DNA of 64,000 bases, taken from the NCBI RefSeq assembly GCF_000321225.1, contig NW_004450398.1:3206646-3270645 (forward strand), written 5' to 3'. The translations under genes and the position numbers were made by a program. This document shows positions 44,650-55,489 of the stretch, piece by piece. Under the pieces are notes generated by a model. That model saw only the letters and a program-made list of their open reading frames with translations, had not been told where the DNA came from and made no database searches. The stretch comes from Odobenus rosmarus divergens (lineage: Eukaryota; Chordata; Mammalia; Carnivora; Odobenidae). The first letter of the stretch is position 1. Each line of letters opens with the position of its first letter.

Positions 44650-45020
44650 TAATTTATCTTACTGAGATATGATTGACATATAACATTGTGTCAGCTTAAG
44701 GCGTCCATGCTGGTTCGATACATTTATATACTGCAATCAGATGAGCACCGTAGCGTAACTCACACCGTAGCCTAACTCACACCGTAGCGTAAACTCACAC
44801 CGTAGCATAGTTCACACCTCCAGCACGATCACATCATTACCATTTCTTTTTTGTGGTGAGAACAGTTAAGATCTAATCTCTTAGCAGCTTTGAAGTTGAC
44901 AATGCATTAGGCTGTGCGTTAGGTCTCCAGAACTCATTTATGTACTAGTTGAAAGTTTGTACCTTGAAACGGCATCTCCCCAGGTCCCCCCACCCTCCAG
45001 CCCCCAGTAACCGCCATTCG
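44650..45020 (-). mobile_element. L1M 3' UTR, antisense, with internal minisatellite
   Basis: It reads 'cttactgagatatgattgac', 'ttttttgtggtgagaacagt', 'agatctaatctcttagcagc' and 'agcccccagtaaccgcc'. Bases 44746-44818 are about four copies of a 17-18 bp unit, 'cacaccgtagcgtaact', not part of the usual L1 sequence. Confidence 0.75.
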
Positions 45021-45189
45021 AGGCTGTTTTTACAAGTCACAGAGGGCCCTTTCCTGATATTGATGTTCCGTGGAGTTCATGCTCAGGAGTGCACACGGGG
45101 GTCCAGCTGTGTGTGCAGAGCCAACTTCTAGAGACACGGTGCAGCACCGGCCAGTTCCCGGATGTCGGGGGCTGCCATTCTCCTTCTTA

Positions 45190-45285
45190 GAACTTGAGAC
45201 AAGAAGGATCAAGCGACTTGCCCCAAATCATGAAGCTAGATAAAAAATGGAGCTAGGATACTGGCCAAGGCTCTGGAGTGTGTGA
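45190..45285 (-). repeat. MIR SINE fragment, antisense
   Basis: It reads 'cgacttgccccaaatcatga' and 'aaaatggagctaggatactg', the reversed MIR core. Confidence 0.55.
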
Positions 45286-45442
45286 ATTAAACCACACATG
45301 GCCTTGCCTCACTTCCTTGATATTCCTTGATATCCCAACAACTATGGAAGAGGGAGGGAAACATACATTTTCTGAACGTCTACTCTTGCCAGATACTGAC
45401 ACAGGTCCCTTATAACTCCTTCAAATCACCCACCTTTGTTAT

Positions 45443-45884
45443 TTGTTAACTAGGGCAACCAGAACGAAGCACCCCAAATTAGGTGGCTTAAAACAACAGA
45501 CCTTGAGTCTCCCCTAGTTCTAGAGCCCAGAAGTCAGAAATCAAAGTGTTCTCAGGACCAGGCTCCCTGTGAAACCTGTAGGAGGGGAATCCTTCCTTGC
45601 CCCTTCCAGCTTCTGGTGGCCCCAGGCATTCCTTGGCTTGTGGCTGCGTCCCACCAGTCTATGTATCGTCTTCACATGGCCATCTCCCCTCATGTCCTCT
45701 GTGTGTCTTCTCCCCTTAAAAGGACACCAGTCACTGGACTAAGGGACCACCCTACCCCAGCATGACCTCATCTGAATGAAATTCCATCTGCAAAGACCTT
45801 ATTTCAAAATAAGGTCACATTCACCAGTCCTAGGGGTTAGGACTCCAGCAGACCTTTTGGAGGGACACCATCTCGCTTGCCACA
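45443..45884 (-). mobile_element. MaLR (MLT1-like) LTR, antisense
   Basis: On the plus strand: 'tgttaactagggcaaccaga', 'aattaggtggcttaaaacaa', 'cattccttggcttgtggctg', 'aaaaggacaccagtcactgg', 'caaggtcaca'-type text and 'taggggttaggactccagca', ending 'cttgccaca'. It is close to full length but more diverged than the copy at 22025. Confidence 0.85.
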
Positions 45885-45889
45885 GCCCT

Positions 45890-46012
45890 TAATGCTCTTC
45901 ATTGTACAGAATCGGATAGTGAGTCTCAGAGAGGTTTAGGAACCTGGGCAAGGTCACGCAGCCAGGACAGAGCAGAGCCAGCATCCAAGCCCCCAAGGCT
46001 TTGACGCCTCAC
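45890..46012 (-). repeat. MIR SINE, antisense
   Basis: It reads 'gtgagtctcagagaggttta', 'acctgggcaaggtcacgcag' and 'gagcagagccagcatccaag'. Confidence 0.8.
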
Positions 46013-46019
46013 CCACCAC

Positions 46020-46850
46020 CTCAAAATCTCGGAAAACCGTAGCTCTGGAAGTCAGATGTGGCTGGGACAGAAGGCAAGGAGGCACCACCTTCCAAGGGCC
46101 AGAAAACCTGTTTTGCTTTCCTTTGTTTCTTCAAGAGTTTCCCTGCAGGGGACCAGCACAGCCCAGGAGGCGACAAGCCAGAACAGACACGCCTCGGTGC
46201 AGAAGACTCTCCACCACTCACCAGCACAGCCCCCACGCGTCCACGAAGGCAGTGGTGCAACCTGATGTTGACAAACGGCCCGCCGGTGTTTCCAAAGATT
46301 CCCAGAGCTCCCATTTTCCACACTTCTACAATTCAATTAGGAATCCCAAAATGTGTAAATCTTGGCATTCTTATTGCTTCATAAAAGAAACAAAGTATTA
46401 AACGCAGACGCACTTTCTTAAATCTTGGCAGTTTTGTTTCCATGGGCTCCGGATATGACAGCCAATCTTGTATAATTCCTCGGAGGATGACAGATACCAT
46501 CCCAGCAGACAGCTCCAGAGGGGGCTGCTGCATGGGACACGGGGGAGTCACAGGTTTCCAGGGAGAGGGCTGGAGAATCCGTGTAATTATCATTATTATT
46601 GTAATAATGACTGCCTTTGGTGTTCTTCCCTATCACTCATATTCCTCCTCAGCTCCCACCTCCCTTCTCCTGCCCTGCTCACAGCTCCCACGACCAAATT
46701 CAACATAACCCCATTTCCTCTGTTACTTTCCTGCCTATGGTGATGGACCCCAAAGGCCTATCCCACCCTAAGCTAGACCTAGGCTGGGATAGACTCGATG
46801 AAAAGTTCAGCGAAAAAGAATAAAGCAGGTGAAGACTTAAAATATTACAA
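46020..46850. other. Single-copy DNA, no gene seen
   Basis: Several short overlapping frames on both strands have no known homologue. Around 46578-46612 is an A/T-rich stretch, 'taattatcattattattgta', with partial dyad symmetry. No repeat was recognised. Confidence 0.4.
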
Positions 46851-46859
46851 AGCCAAATG

Positions 46860-46985
46860 CCTGCCTTCAGACCCCCTACGTTGGCCCTTCCACGTGGTGT
46901 GACCTTGGGCAAGTCATTGAGCCTCTTAGAGCTTTGGTTGTCTCATCTCTGGGGTACCTACCATATGGCGTTCCATGAGATCACC
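46860..46985 (+). repeat. MIR SINE
   Basis: It has 'gtggtgtgaccttgggcaag', 'tcattgagcctcttagagct' and 'gttgtctcatctctggggta'. Confidence 0.75.
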
Positions 46986-47349
46986 CGTGGACAAGACCCA
47001 TGCGGCATCTGGCACACACCCAACGTTCACTGGACACCGGCTCCCTCCCCCAGCAACCGAAAGCCAAAGCATGGGATCACCCCAGCCAAGAAGCACATTG
47101 AGCCCATGCAGTTCATCTCCACCCTGGCAGCCAGCCTGCTGCCCATGTCCATTCCCTCTCCTGACTGTACACAGAGGACTCACCCAGGGCGGACGAGGTT
47201 GGTGGCCTGGCCTCTGCTGGGTCCCTTAGCCCTTCTGAAGGGCCAGAGCACTGGGGCTAGCAGGGGGGAGGCTCAGCACATCAACACAGGCCACAAAGGC
47301 ATGCTTCGACCCCTGCATCCGTAAGCCCTGACCTCCTGAAGAGTTCTCA

Positions 47350-47480
47350 CTGGGTATCATGCGGTGGTGAGGAGCCACCTTGCTGGTGTTCACATCCAAG
47401 CTCCGCCACTTACAAGCTGTAGGACTATAGGCAAGTAGCACGGCTTCTCTTGGCCTTCGTCTGGCAAATGAGGACAGGAG
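47350..47480 (+). repeat. MIR SINE
   Basis: It has 'gttcacatccaagctccgcc', 'acttacaagctgtaggacta' and 'ggccttcgtctggcaaatga'. Confidence 0.7.
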
Positions 47481-47544
47481 CGCCGATCATTAGATCCATG
47501 CTAATACAGCAGCCTCCGGCCGGATGTGGATGTTCTTAAACGTT

Positions 47545-47656
47545 AGTCCACTAAAATTAAAGAAAATTTCAAGTTCTGTCCTTCAGTTGCATGAGCCACA
47601 TTTTAAGTGCTCGGTGACCCACATGTGGCTAGTGGCTACCGTATTGGACAGCACAG
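47545..47656 (+). mobile_element. MER3-like hAT element, 3' part
   Basis: It has 'gcatgagccacattttaagt', 'gctcggtgacccacatgtgg', 'ctagtggctaccgtattgga' and ends 'cagcacag', the terminus of MER3 and its relatives. The 5' part is missing. Confidence 0.8.
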
Positions 47657-47824
47657 ATATATAGAATACTTTCATCAGTGTGGAAGGTTTGTTGCACAGC
47701 ACCATCTCAGGATTACGGGAGGATCAAATGCATGGATGAGCGTGCTGTGCTTAGCACGGCACTTGGCAGACAGGAGATGCTTGATACAGTGTAGCTCTTC
47801 CAGCAGTGCCTTCCCTGCAAGGTG

Positions 47825-47945
47825 GTGGCAGGGGTGGCCTGGCTCCCATTGAGCCGATGGGAAAGCTGAGGCTCTGTGGAATGAAAACGTGTGTTCAAGT
47901 TTTCATGGCCAGTAAGTAGGAAAGCCAGATTTAAGCCAAGAGAGC
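47825..47945 (-). repeat. MIR SINE, antisense
   Basis: It reads 'ccattgagccgatgggaaag', 'ctgaggctctgtggaatgaa' and 'ccagtaagtaggaaagccag'. Confidence 0.65.
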
Positions 47946-48039
47946 CCACATGCCTCTTTGGCTTTCTGGAAGAATCAGAGTTGTTGGGTCTGCATGCTGG
48001 GAAGCACAGAAGCTCGCTGCCTCTTGGAGTGGCCCTTTA

Positions 48040-48480
48040 ATGTGTTCATCTTTGCAAATCAGTGTTCCAGACCTCTGCAAGGATGCAGAACCATCCATGC
48101 TCTTTACAGAAACAATCAATTCCTTGATTAAAATCTGACAGCTTAATTAATTAGGGCTTAATAGCTCAACCTTAATTGTACTCTACATCATTATTTGATA
48201 ATATGCACAGATTTCCCACATGGCTGTGCACACATGTCTTCTATCAGTCGATTACAAATGCCTGAACTTGACCCCCGGTACTCGAAAAATGTCGTGAGCA
48301 TGAGAAACATCATTAACACGGACGCCGACCTCACCAAGGCCTGCTCACCATTTGAGAATTCTCTGATTTCCAAGTTCTTTGAGATCCACTGGAAAGCGGT
48401 CACTCTGCATGGTCGTAATTCCCTTCTTGCCTTGATACATTTGCAAGTTTTATGAAGTATTAAATAAATCTCTGGAGCTT
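48040..48480. promoter_or_regulatory. Candidate conserved non-coding element
   Basis: About 440 bases contain no recognised repeat. Around 48112-48200 they are A/T-rich with clustered homeodomain-type cores: 'cttaattaattagggcttaa', 'ttgattaaaatctg' and 'ccttaattgtac'. This texture is typical of developmental enhancers, but conservation cannot be judged from one sequence. Low confidence by design. Confidence 0.3.
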
Positions 48481-48699
48481 ACTTTCACCTGAAAAAGGAG
48501 ACTCAGATTTTTTTTGTTTTTAACCCAGAGAGCGGGTTGGCTTCTAAACTAGATAAGAGTCACTGGAATCCTTTGAGTGTGATGACAGAGTTAGGAGGGG
48601 CCCCATATAAGCAAGGAAGCCACAGGACCTGGACTCGAATCTTTGGTAGTGTTGGGTGGGTTTGGGTTTTTTTGTTGTTTTGTTTCGTTTTGTTTTTGA

Positions 48700-48780
48700 T
48701 AGGTTCTTTAGTTTTCAAGAGATATCATTAATATATAGCATTACATTAACGTCAGATGTACAACATAATGATCCGGTAAA
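48700..48780 (-). mobile_element. L1 3' fragment, antisense
   Basis: It reads 'atatcattaatatatagcat' then 'tcagatgtacaacataatga', the reversed end of an L1M 3' UTR. Confidence 0.6.
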
Positions 48781-48905
48781 TCTTAGAGCTGTGTGATCTT
48801 GGGTGAGGTTCTCTACCTCTCTGATCCTCTGTTTTGTAAGTTTTGTAAAATGAGCCTCTTTGCTTGTGAAATAGTGTTCAGAATTCCTAATCCTCAGGAT
48901 ACTCA
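48780..48905 (+). repeat. MIR SINE fragment
   Basis: It has 'gagctgtgtgatcttgggtg' and 'ctacctctctgatcctctgt', then 'tttgtaaaatgagcctc'. 'ttttgtaag' is duplicated within the core. Confidence 0.75.
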
Positions 48906-49204
48906 AGGGGATGGAAAAGTGTCAGGCAGTAAATCCTCAATAAATATTACATGCTAATCCATCCGTCTCTGCAGAACTATGCTTTGTCCAGTTGCCCATG
49001 GAGAGCACTCAGTGGGAGGAAGAGGTCGTATCTCTGCATTTGGCGGCTTCTGGGGAATGATCCAGTAGAACAGCTCTCAGAGTTGGTAACACCATTATAT
49101 TCTGCCAAATAAGCCAGTTTCTCCTTGGATGTGTTTCGGGGCCTTTGTGGGGAGTGGCGTAAGTTTCCAGAAGTTTTCGGAACTACTACATGAGCTGTGG
49201 CCTG

Positions 49205-49335
49205 GCCTACGGGAGAAGGCCTTCACTTTGAGTTGAGATCCAAGCCTGTAGTTATGGTTTTGTGACAGGGGGTATTAAGCAAGTCCCTTTCTCTTGGGGA
49301 CTTAGTTTCCTTATTGGTAGAAGAGACTAGCCCTG
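49205..49335 (+). repeat. MIR SINE fragment
   Basis: It has 'ggttttgtgacagggggtat', 'taagcaagtccctttctctt' and 'gggacttagtttccttattg'. Confidence 0.6.
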
Positions 49336-49418
49336 TTTTTCCAAAAAGACCTGCTCCTGCCACGGAATTACCTGGATTGTTTACTTAAATTGAAATATAC
49401 CATGCAGTGCACATAATA

Positions 49419-49441
49419 CACACACACACACACACACACAC
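49419..49441 (+). repeat. (CA)n microsatellite
   Basis: About eleven uninterrupted CA units. Confidence 0.93.
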
Positions 49442-49444
49442 TCC

Positions 49445-51300
49445 CCAGGTAAGAACTCTTTTGACATAGTAATTTTTTTATGTACTGATTGCTGGGCCTC
49501 AACCCCAGAGACCTTGACTCAGGGCGTCTGTGGGGATTTCCGAGAATGCATTTTTTAAATCTTCCAAAGGACTTGTGATGGGCAGCCTTGTTGGGAGACA
49601 AACAAGGTTGCCAACCTCCAACCTCCCACCCACCCGGAAACCATGACTCTGATTCTCGGTGTAGGACAGGAGGCACACGCTAACCCCATCTTTCCCTCAA
49701 CTCACCCAACCTGCCGAGTGAGTGAGCTGGGGTTTTATTTCCATTATTTTCCCAGCACGAACCTCATCGTGACCAAAAAGTACTTTACAAATCCCATTAA
49801 CTTTATCTAATGGAAATTCTCACCACATCACAATTGCCAAAGATCTTTTTTATTCCCAAGTTAACCTTGGGGAGCTGTTAGGTGTTCTTTGGGGCATGCA
49901 TGCACAAAGGACTGAGGAAATCTTTCATTTTTTTACCTCCTTGGAGAGCTTGGCATGCTTGGCTAAGTATGGAACTGCTCATTCCTAATTTGTTTCTCTG
50001 GGTGAATATTGATTTGACTTGAGTTGTGTATCACAAATGCTCATCAACCTCCAGCAACGTGGGGCATGGAGGGTTTTGTTTACTATTCAACTCTGAGCCA
50101 TCTGAGTGCCTGCGTCAGGTTTGGTTTTGGTCGCTGCACCTGTTCCCTTGGATGTCTTTGTTACGAATGTCATGTACAGAAAAGTCATGGCCGTGGTTGA
50201 CACGCGGGGCAGGGCTCCTTCCCCCACAGATGCTCTGCTGGGTATCTTCAAAATCCCATGGAGGTCAAGCTTACAGAAGCTGGAAAGGGGAGCCTCTCAT
50301 CTGGAACAGTGCACATTCTGTGGCCTCCCTGCCGCGGTACTGCCTGGCTTTGCATTTCTGATAGATCTGTCCTTTTGTGCTTTTGCACTGGCTAAGTCAG
50401 CCCTCGGGGACATGTGACGTCCCTTTTTCTCTTTCTTGGCATGCTCCGTGTGCACTAGGCAGCTCTCCATGCTGCCTGTGGGGGAGAACCATGTTCGGAG
50501 CAGTGTCTGCCGAGCCTCGAGCTTTGTAGTCCTTGATTCGCCTGGGCGTTTGAGTGATGGTTGTCAGGAGCATTCTATTTTAAGAATCTAGGAATGTATA
50601 AAAAGAAGGTAAGATCCTTAAGAGCAAGCAGGTTTGATTGGGCGGCGGTGGGGAGGTCCTTTGGGTATTTGTTTTTTCTGCTCTTTGCTGTTAATAGCCG
50701 TGGCTTATCAGGATGGTTGGGCTGGAGGGTGGTGTGAGGGATTTACAGAAGATGTCACAGATGTCACCCCCCCCCCCGCTGCCCTGGTGCTACTGGGAGG
50801 GCATCGAGAAAACAGCAAGTTTCCAAAGATTCTGCAAACCAGATGGGATTCTGACTTTGTTTCATCACTAGGGAGCCCGAGGAGGCCTCTACTAGGGTGG
50901 TGGGGACAGGAAATCCCAGTGGAGGCAACCTGCAGTGCCGTGTGCATTTCCAAAGCAGAACATGCCAGATGTTGACAGCCCAGAAAACTGCACAGGCAGG
51001 AAACTAGCGGCAAAGTATAAGACAGGTGTCTAGAATTGGAGGGGAAGCGGGAGACACAGCAGGACATGGGAACCTCCACTTCCGATCAGGACTGCGGAAG
51101 CAGGAGGGGTGTCCAATGCGGGGCCGGGCCTGCCTGAGGCAAGAAGGCTCAGGCTGGGGTAGAATAACAAACCATCCCACTTTGCCCAAGACAGTGGGAT
51201 TTCCTAGCATGCAGAGCCTTCCGTTGAAAAACCAGGGAAGTCCCGCAGAAAATCGGGATGAGTTGGTCACCTTCGGTAGCAGACACGGTTTCTCATAGTT
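49445..51300. other. Single-copy DNA, no gene seen
   Basis: No repeat family or exon was recognised. Overlapping plus frames at 50026-50361 and 50106-50417 and the 123-codon minus frame at 50708-51079 have no known homologue. A run of ten Cs lies at 50767-50777. Confidence 0.4.
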
Positions 51301-51304
51301 CCTC

Positions 51305-51520
51305 CTGCGTGGACTTTAAAGTCAGGCAGACTGGGGTTTGAATCCCAGCTTGGCTAGCTTGGTGACCTGGGGCAGGCGACCTCACATCCCCTTGCCTCTG
51401 CCAGGGGAGTGGGGAAGGTGCCTCCTTCACAGAGCTGCAGGAAGATAAAGATTAATAATGCAAGCAAAGTGTGTAGCCCAGGGCCCGGAGCGAGTGGGCA
51501 CCAAGTACATTTTTCTGCTC
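51305..51520 (+). repeat. MIR SINE, nearly full length
   Basis: It has 'agtcaggcagactggggttt', 'gaatcccagcttggctagct', 'cttcacagagctgcaggaag' and 'gtgtagcccagggcccggag'. It underlies the start of the 161-codon frame at 51409-51894, which is therefore not a gene. Confidence 0.85.
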
Positions 51521-51936
51521 GCCATTCTGAAGAAGTGAGATACCAGGGTGCCTCTCAATGCCTACCAAGCGGGAAGGGAAGAATCAAGCCAAATGGGGGG
51601 GTGCAGCAGGACAGCAGGAAATGGAAATTGAAAGGCCACGAATGTCTGGAGCAGATGGGAAAGGTCAGCAAAACCAGTGCAGAGCAGGGACTGGAGAGGG
51701 TGAGGTGGGACAACGTTGGGGAGAGATTCAGGGGTAATATTTCACGCTCCTTGGGATGCCTTAATGTCTCAGGGGCTCCACAGCTGTGGGGCTCCCACTT
51801 GATGGAGAAGGAAGACTCCTTCTGGAAGGAGGAAATGCACCCCTGTGAGCAGCCTATAACCTGGAGGTGTCACCTCTCCCATCCTCCTCTTTGACCATTC
51901 TGGGGAAGGAATGCTTCTCCTCCCTGCCCCCACCAG

Positions 51937-51966
51937 CGCCTGATGCACCTGATGCACCTGATGTTA
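51937..51966 (+). repeat. Triple 9-bp tandem repeat
   Basis: The unit 'cctgatgca' occurs three times in a row, the last ending 'tt'. In one frame it would encode PDA repeats, but no supported gene covers it. Confidence 0.85.
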
Positions 51967-52459
51967 GCTCCCAGGAGACTGACCTGCCAACTGACTCTTC
52001 TGTAGACAAAAACAGTCAAGCTGGAAGGAGAGAAGAAGCTGGAGAAAGAGCTTGGAGCAGGGAGTATAAGGATGTTTTCAATAGAACAATACTTCAGTGG
52101 CAGAAATAAAACACGGTATGAAACTGTTCTAAGTATTTGCAACCTCCTTTCTCTTCCCTGCTCCCTCCCTATGAACCTTTTACAGAGAGTGAGTTCTTTC
52201 CTCCAGGGTTGGCTCCTGGATGCTACTTTATTCATGTGTTCAAAGGGCAGAGTGGAAGGAAAGCTTAAAAAGTCAGAATGGTGGAGTTGATCTACAAAGG
52301 AAAGAACAAAGGCAGAAACAAGAGTGGAGAAGACCAAGTTGTCTGGGCTGTGTGTCAGGGTTTCAGAAATTAAGAACAGGGAAGGAGAGAGGATGTGGTG
52401 GGTTCCCAGACGCCAGTGCAGAGTTTTAGAGATTCGAGAGACGTGCTCATGAAGATTTC

Positions 52460-53213
52460 TTTTTTTTTTTTGTTAGCCACTGATACAGTGTTCAGTGATT
52501 CATTAGTTATGTATAACACCCAATGCTCATCACAACACGTGCCTTCCTTAATACCCATCATCCTGTTACCCCCTCCTTCCACCCCCCTCCCCTCTGAAAT
52601 CCTCAGTTTGTTTCCCCGGGGGCCACAGTCTCTCGTGGTTTGTCTCCCTCTATGATTTCTCCCCCTTCAGATTTCCCTCTCTTCCCCTGTGGTCCTCCAT
52701 GCTATTGCTTATGTTCCACATATGAGTGAAACCATATGATAATTGTCATTCTTTGGTTGACTTACTTTACTTTGCACAATCCCCTGCAGTCCCATCCATG
52801 TTGATGCAACTGGTGGGTATTCATCCTTTCTGATGGCTGAGTAATATTCCATTATATATATGGACCACATCTTCTTTATCCATTCATCTGTTGAAGGGCA
52901 TCTCGGCTCCTCTCATGGTTTGGCTATTGTGGACATTGCTGCTATGAATGTTGGGGTGCATGTGCCCCTTCTTTTCACTACATCTGTATCTTTGGGGTAA
53001 ATACCTAGTAGTGCAATTGCTGGGTCATAGGGTCGCTCTATTTTTAACTTTTTGAGGAACCTCCATACTGCTTTCCAGAGTGGCTGTACCAACTTGCATT
53101 CCCACCAACAGTGTAAGAGGGTTCCCCTTTCTCCACATCCTTGCCAATGTTTGTTGTTTCCCGCCCTGTCAATTTTTGCCATTCTAACTGGTGTAAAGTG
53201 GTATCTCGATGTG
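52460..53213 (-). mobile_element. Carnivore L1, antisense, 3' part
   Basis: Reading from the T-run (poly(A) complement) at 52460: a 3' UTR with 'gttcagtgattcattagtta', then reverse ORF2 C-terminus with 'ctgagtaatattccattata' and 'gaggaacctccatactgctt'. A minus frame at 52913-53182 still encodes the '[15 protein letters not shown]' block. A SINE at 53214 splits the element, which resumes at 53411. Confidence 0.95.
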
Positions 53214-53410
53214 TTTTTTTTTTAAAGATTTTATTTATTTGTTTGAGAGAGAGAGATTGAGAGATAGAGAGCACGAGAGGGAAGAGGGTCAGAGGGAGAA
53301 GCAGACTCCCCGCTGAGCAGGGAGCCCGACGCGGGACTCGATCCCAGGACTCCAGGATCATGACCTGAGCCGAAGGCAGTCGCTTAACCAACTGAGCCAC
53401 CCAGGTGCCC
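53214..53410 (-). mobile_element. Carnivore tRNA-Lys SINE inside L1, antisense
   Basis: It reads 'ttaaagattttatttatttg' to 'ctgagccacccaggtgccc'. The flanks repeat L1 DNA, 'tctcgatgtg' on the left and 'ctcaatgtgg' on the right, consistent with a target duplication that has since changed. The L1 continues in phase on both sides. Confidence 0.95.
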
Positions 53411-53920
53411 TCAATGTGGTTTTGATTTGAATTTCCCTGATGGCTAATGATGATGGACATTTTTTCACGTGTCTGTTAGCGACTTATATGTCTTCTATGG
53501 AGAAGTGTCTGTTCATGTCTTCTGCCCATTTTTTGACTGGATTATTTGTTTTTTTGAGTGTTGAGTTTGAGAAGTTCTCTATAAATTTTGGATAGCAGCC
53601 CTTTATCTGTAATGTCATTTGCAAGTATCTTCCCCCATTCCGTGGGCTGCGTCTTAGTCTTGTTGACTGTTTACTTTGCTGTGCAGAACCTTTTTATCTC
53701 GATGAAGTCCAAAAAGTTCATTTTTGCTTTTGTTTCCCTTGCCTTTGGAGATGTGTCTTGAAGGAAGTTACTGTGGCCGATGTCAAAGAGGTTACTGCCT
53801 ATGTTCTCCTCTAGGATTTTGATGGATTCCTGTCTCACATTGAGATCTTTCATCCATTTTGAGTTTGTCTTTGTGTATGGTGTAAAGGAGGGGTCCAGTT
53901 CAATTCTTCTATATGTAGCT
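53411..53920 (-). mobile_element. Carnivore L1, antisense, 5' part to the truncation point
   Basis: It has 'tttcacgtgtctgttagcga', 'tggatagcagccctttatct', 'ctgtgcagaacctttttatc' and 'gaggggtccagttcaattct'. Homology stops at 'tatatgtagct' (about 53920), and a SINE in the same orientation begins directly. The L1 does not resume to the right of that SINE. Confidence 0.93.
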
Positions 53921-53921
53921 T

Positions 53922-54114
53922 TTTAAAGATTTGTTTATTTATTTGAGAGAGAGAGCAGGGGGAGGGGCAAAGGGGGAGGGAGAGAGAGAATCTCGAGCAG
54001 ACTCCCCACAGAGCACGGAGCCCAACTTGGGGCTCGATCCCAGGACCCTGAGATCACAACCTGAGCCAAAATCAAGAACCCGCTTCTTAACTGACTGAGC
54101 CCACCAGGCACCCC
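53922..54114 (-). mobile_element. Carnivore tRNA-Lys SINE joined to the L1 5' end
   Basis: It reads 'aagatttgtttatttatttg' to 'ccaccaggcacccc', antisense, with a more diverged head ('ctgactgagcccaccagg'). The SINE tail touches the truncated L1 5' end without spacer. 'tttttaaaga' appears at the left edge and again at 54119-54128, which could be a short target duplication, but it also matches the SINE tail consensus. Confidence 0.93.
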
Positions 54115-54264
54115 AGAGATTTTTAAAGACCAAGGAAAGAGTTTTATTTCTCTCTATTAAATTTTCTTCCAGAAATTCCCTTAATGCCATTTCTCTGAAA
54201 GCAAATCTGTGCTGAGACTAGACCACATACACATTCGCATTTATACAGGTAACCCTAAGTGCCA

Positions 54265-54835
54265 TTAATTCATATTCATGAAATGCCTCCTCACTTCCAG
54301 GCAGTTCACCACAGTGCCCGTGACAGTGGGTGGATTGCACTGATTGCCCAAATTAATGGCCTCCCTGCTTCCAGAACTTTCCAACATGATTTTGCGACTT
54401 CTCCTATCAAGGGGTAGAGTCTCTTTCCCCTTAGTTCCCTGGCCGTATGCCTGATCTGCCAATAGAGTGCAATGGATCCAAGCTGAGGCCAAGAGGATTT
54501 GCAGGTTTCAACTGCCTGTCTTGGGCCCTTGCCTCACACTCAGGCGAGCCCTCTGGAGGCTGAGACCACGCAGAAGGGAATCCAGAGACCACCTCAGCCA
54601 CCGGCAAGCCAACCCCCAGAAAAAGCCACCAAGCAGATGCTCAATGGATCACAGACATGTGAGGGAGCTACCCTGGGGGGAGAAGGACTACCCAGCACCC
54701 CACCACCACCAGCAGCTTGCCAGCACACAGAGTCGGGAGCAAAAACAAATGTTTGTGGTTTTGGAAGCCACTAGGTTTTGAGATGGTTTGTCGCCTAGCA
54801 ATATCTGTCTGACACACTTCCTAAGTAAACAGTGT
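54265..54835 (+). mobile_element. Old LTR-like element, sense, family unresolved
   Basis: The 3' part reads 'gtttgtggttttggaagcca' then 'ctaggttttgagatggtttg' and 'cctagcaatatctgtctgac', the typical end of an old mammalian ERVL/MaLR-type LTR. The upstream part ('gatctgccaatagagtgcaa', 'aggcgagccctctggaggct') fits such an LTR. I cannot name the subfamily. Two frames (54467-54781 and 54499-54774) lie inside it and are not genes. Confidence 0.5.
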
Positions 54836-54894
54836 TTTGAATATATTATTTTGATCCTTGCAACTAAGAAATTATAATTCTCTTTCTTATGAGA

Positions 54895-54975
54895 GGTTTC
54901 ACTGCAGGAAGGAAACAAAAAGAACTTACCCAAAGTCACTCATGTGGTAAGTTCCAGAGCCAGAATTGAAAATAG
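54895..54975 (-). repeat. MIR SINE fragment, antisense
   Basis: It reads 'acttacccaaagtcactcat' and 'ggtaagttccagagccagaa'. Confidence 0.6.
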
Positions 54976-55438
54976 CTTCATTTAATTCAAAACCCCTATC
55001 TGTGCTTCATATCATGCTGCGTATGATGATGCTGAATCTGCCAAAGCCCAAGGTCATCTCTGTATTTCAGGAGAGGTAATAGGACAGGTCCAGACATCAG
55101 CTATGGAAGCCAGACTCCTCCATGTTCAGGCCAACAAAACAGACCCACAGCCCGAAAGGAAATGAACACCCCATGAAGGCTGGGGCAGAATATTAAACCT
55201 CATAAAAGACACTCCAATGTTGAGAGCCACGAGAGATGCGGTAATCAGCAGGGCTGGAGTTGCCAAAGTGAGATTTATGGAAGATAAACAAAACCCATTT
55301 GATCAAATGGAAAATGAAATTGCAGAGCAGAGGAGAGCAATTCCAATAACAGGTAAACAGACACTCTCCAGCGCCTGTATAACAGGTTGGTAGGAAGTCA
55401 GAGGTATCTATATACACAGTTCCTCATTGTTAAGTCTT

Positions 55439-55441
<3 letters not shown>

Positions 55442-55487
<46 letters not shown>
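55442..55487 (+). repeat. (CA)23 microsatellite
   Basis: Twenty-three uninterrupted CA units, the longest pure dinucleotide run here. A CA-rich but irregular zone continues to about 55655. Open frames over it encode only TH or CV repeats. Confidence 0.97.

Positions 55488-55489
<2 letters not shown>

Noticed and set aside
44746..44818. CRISPR-like array
   Set aside because: The units are directly adjacent with no spacers, lie in an L1 3' UTR, and the DNA is mammalian.
51409..51894. 161-codon plus-strand open frame
   Set aside because: Its start overlaps a MIR 3' part, and the rest has no recognisable domain.
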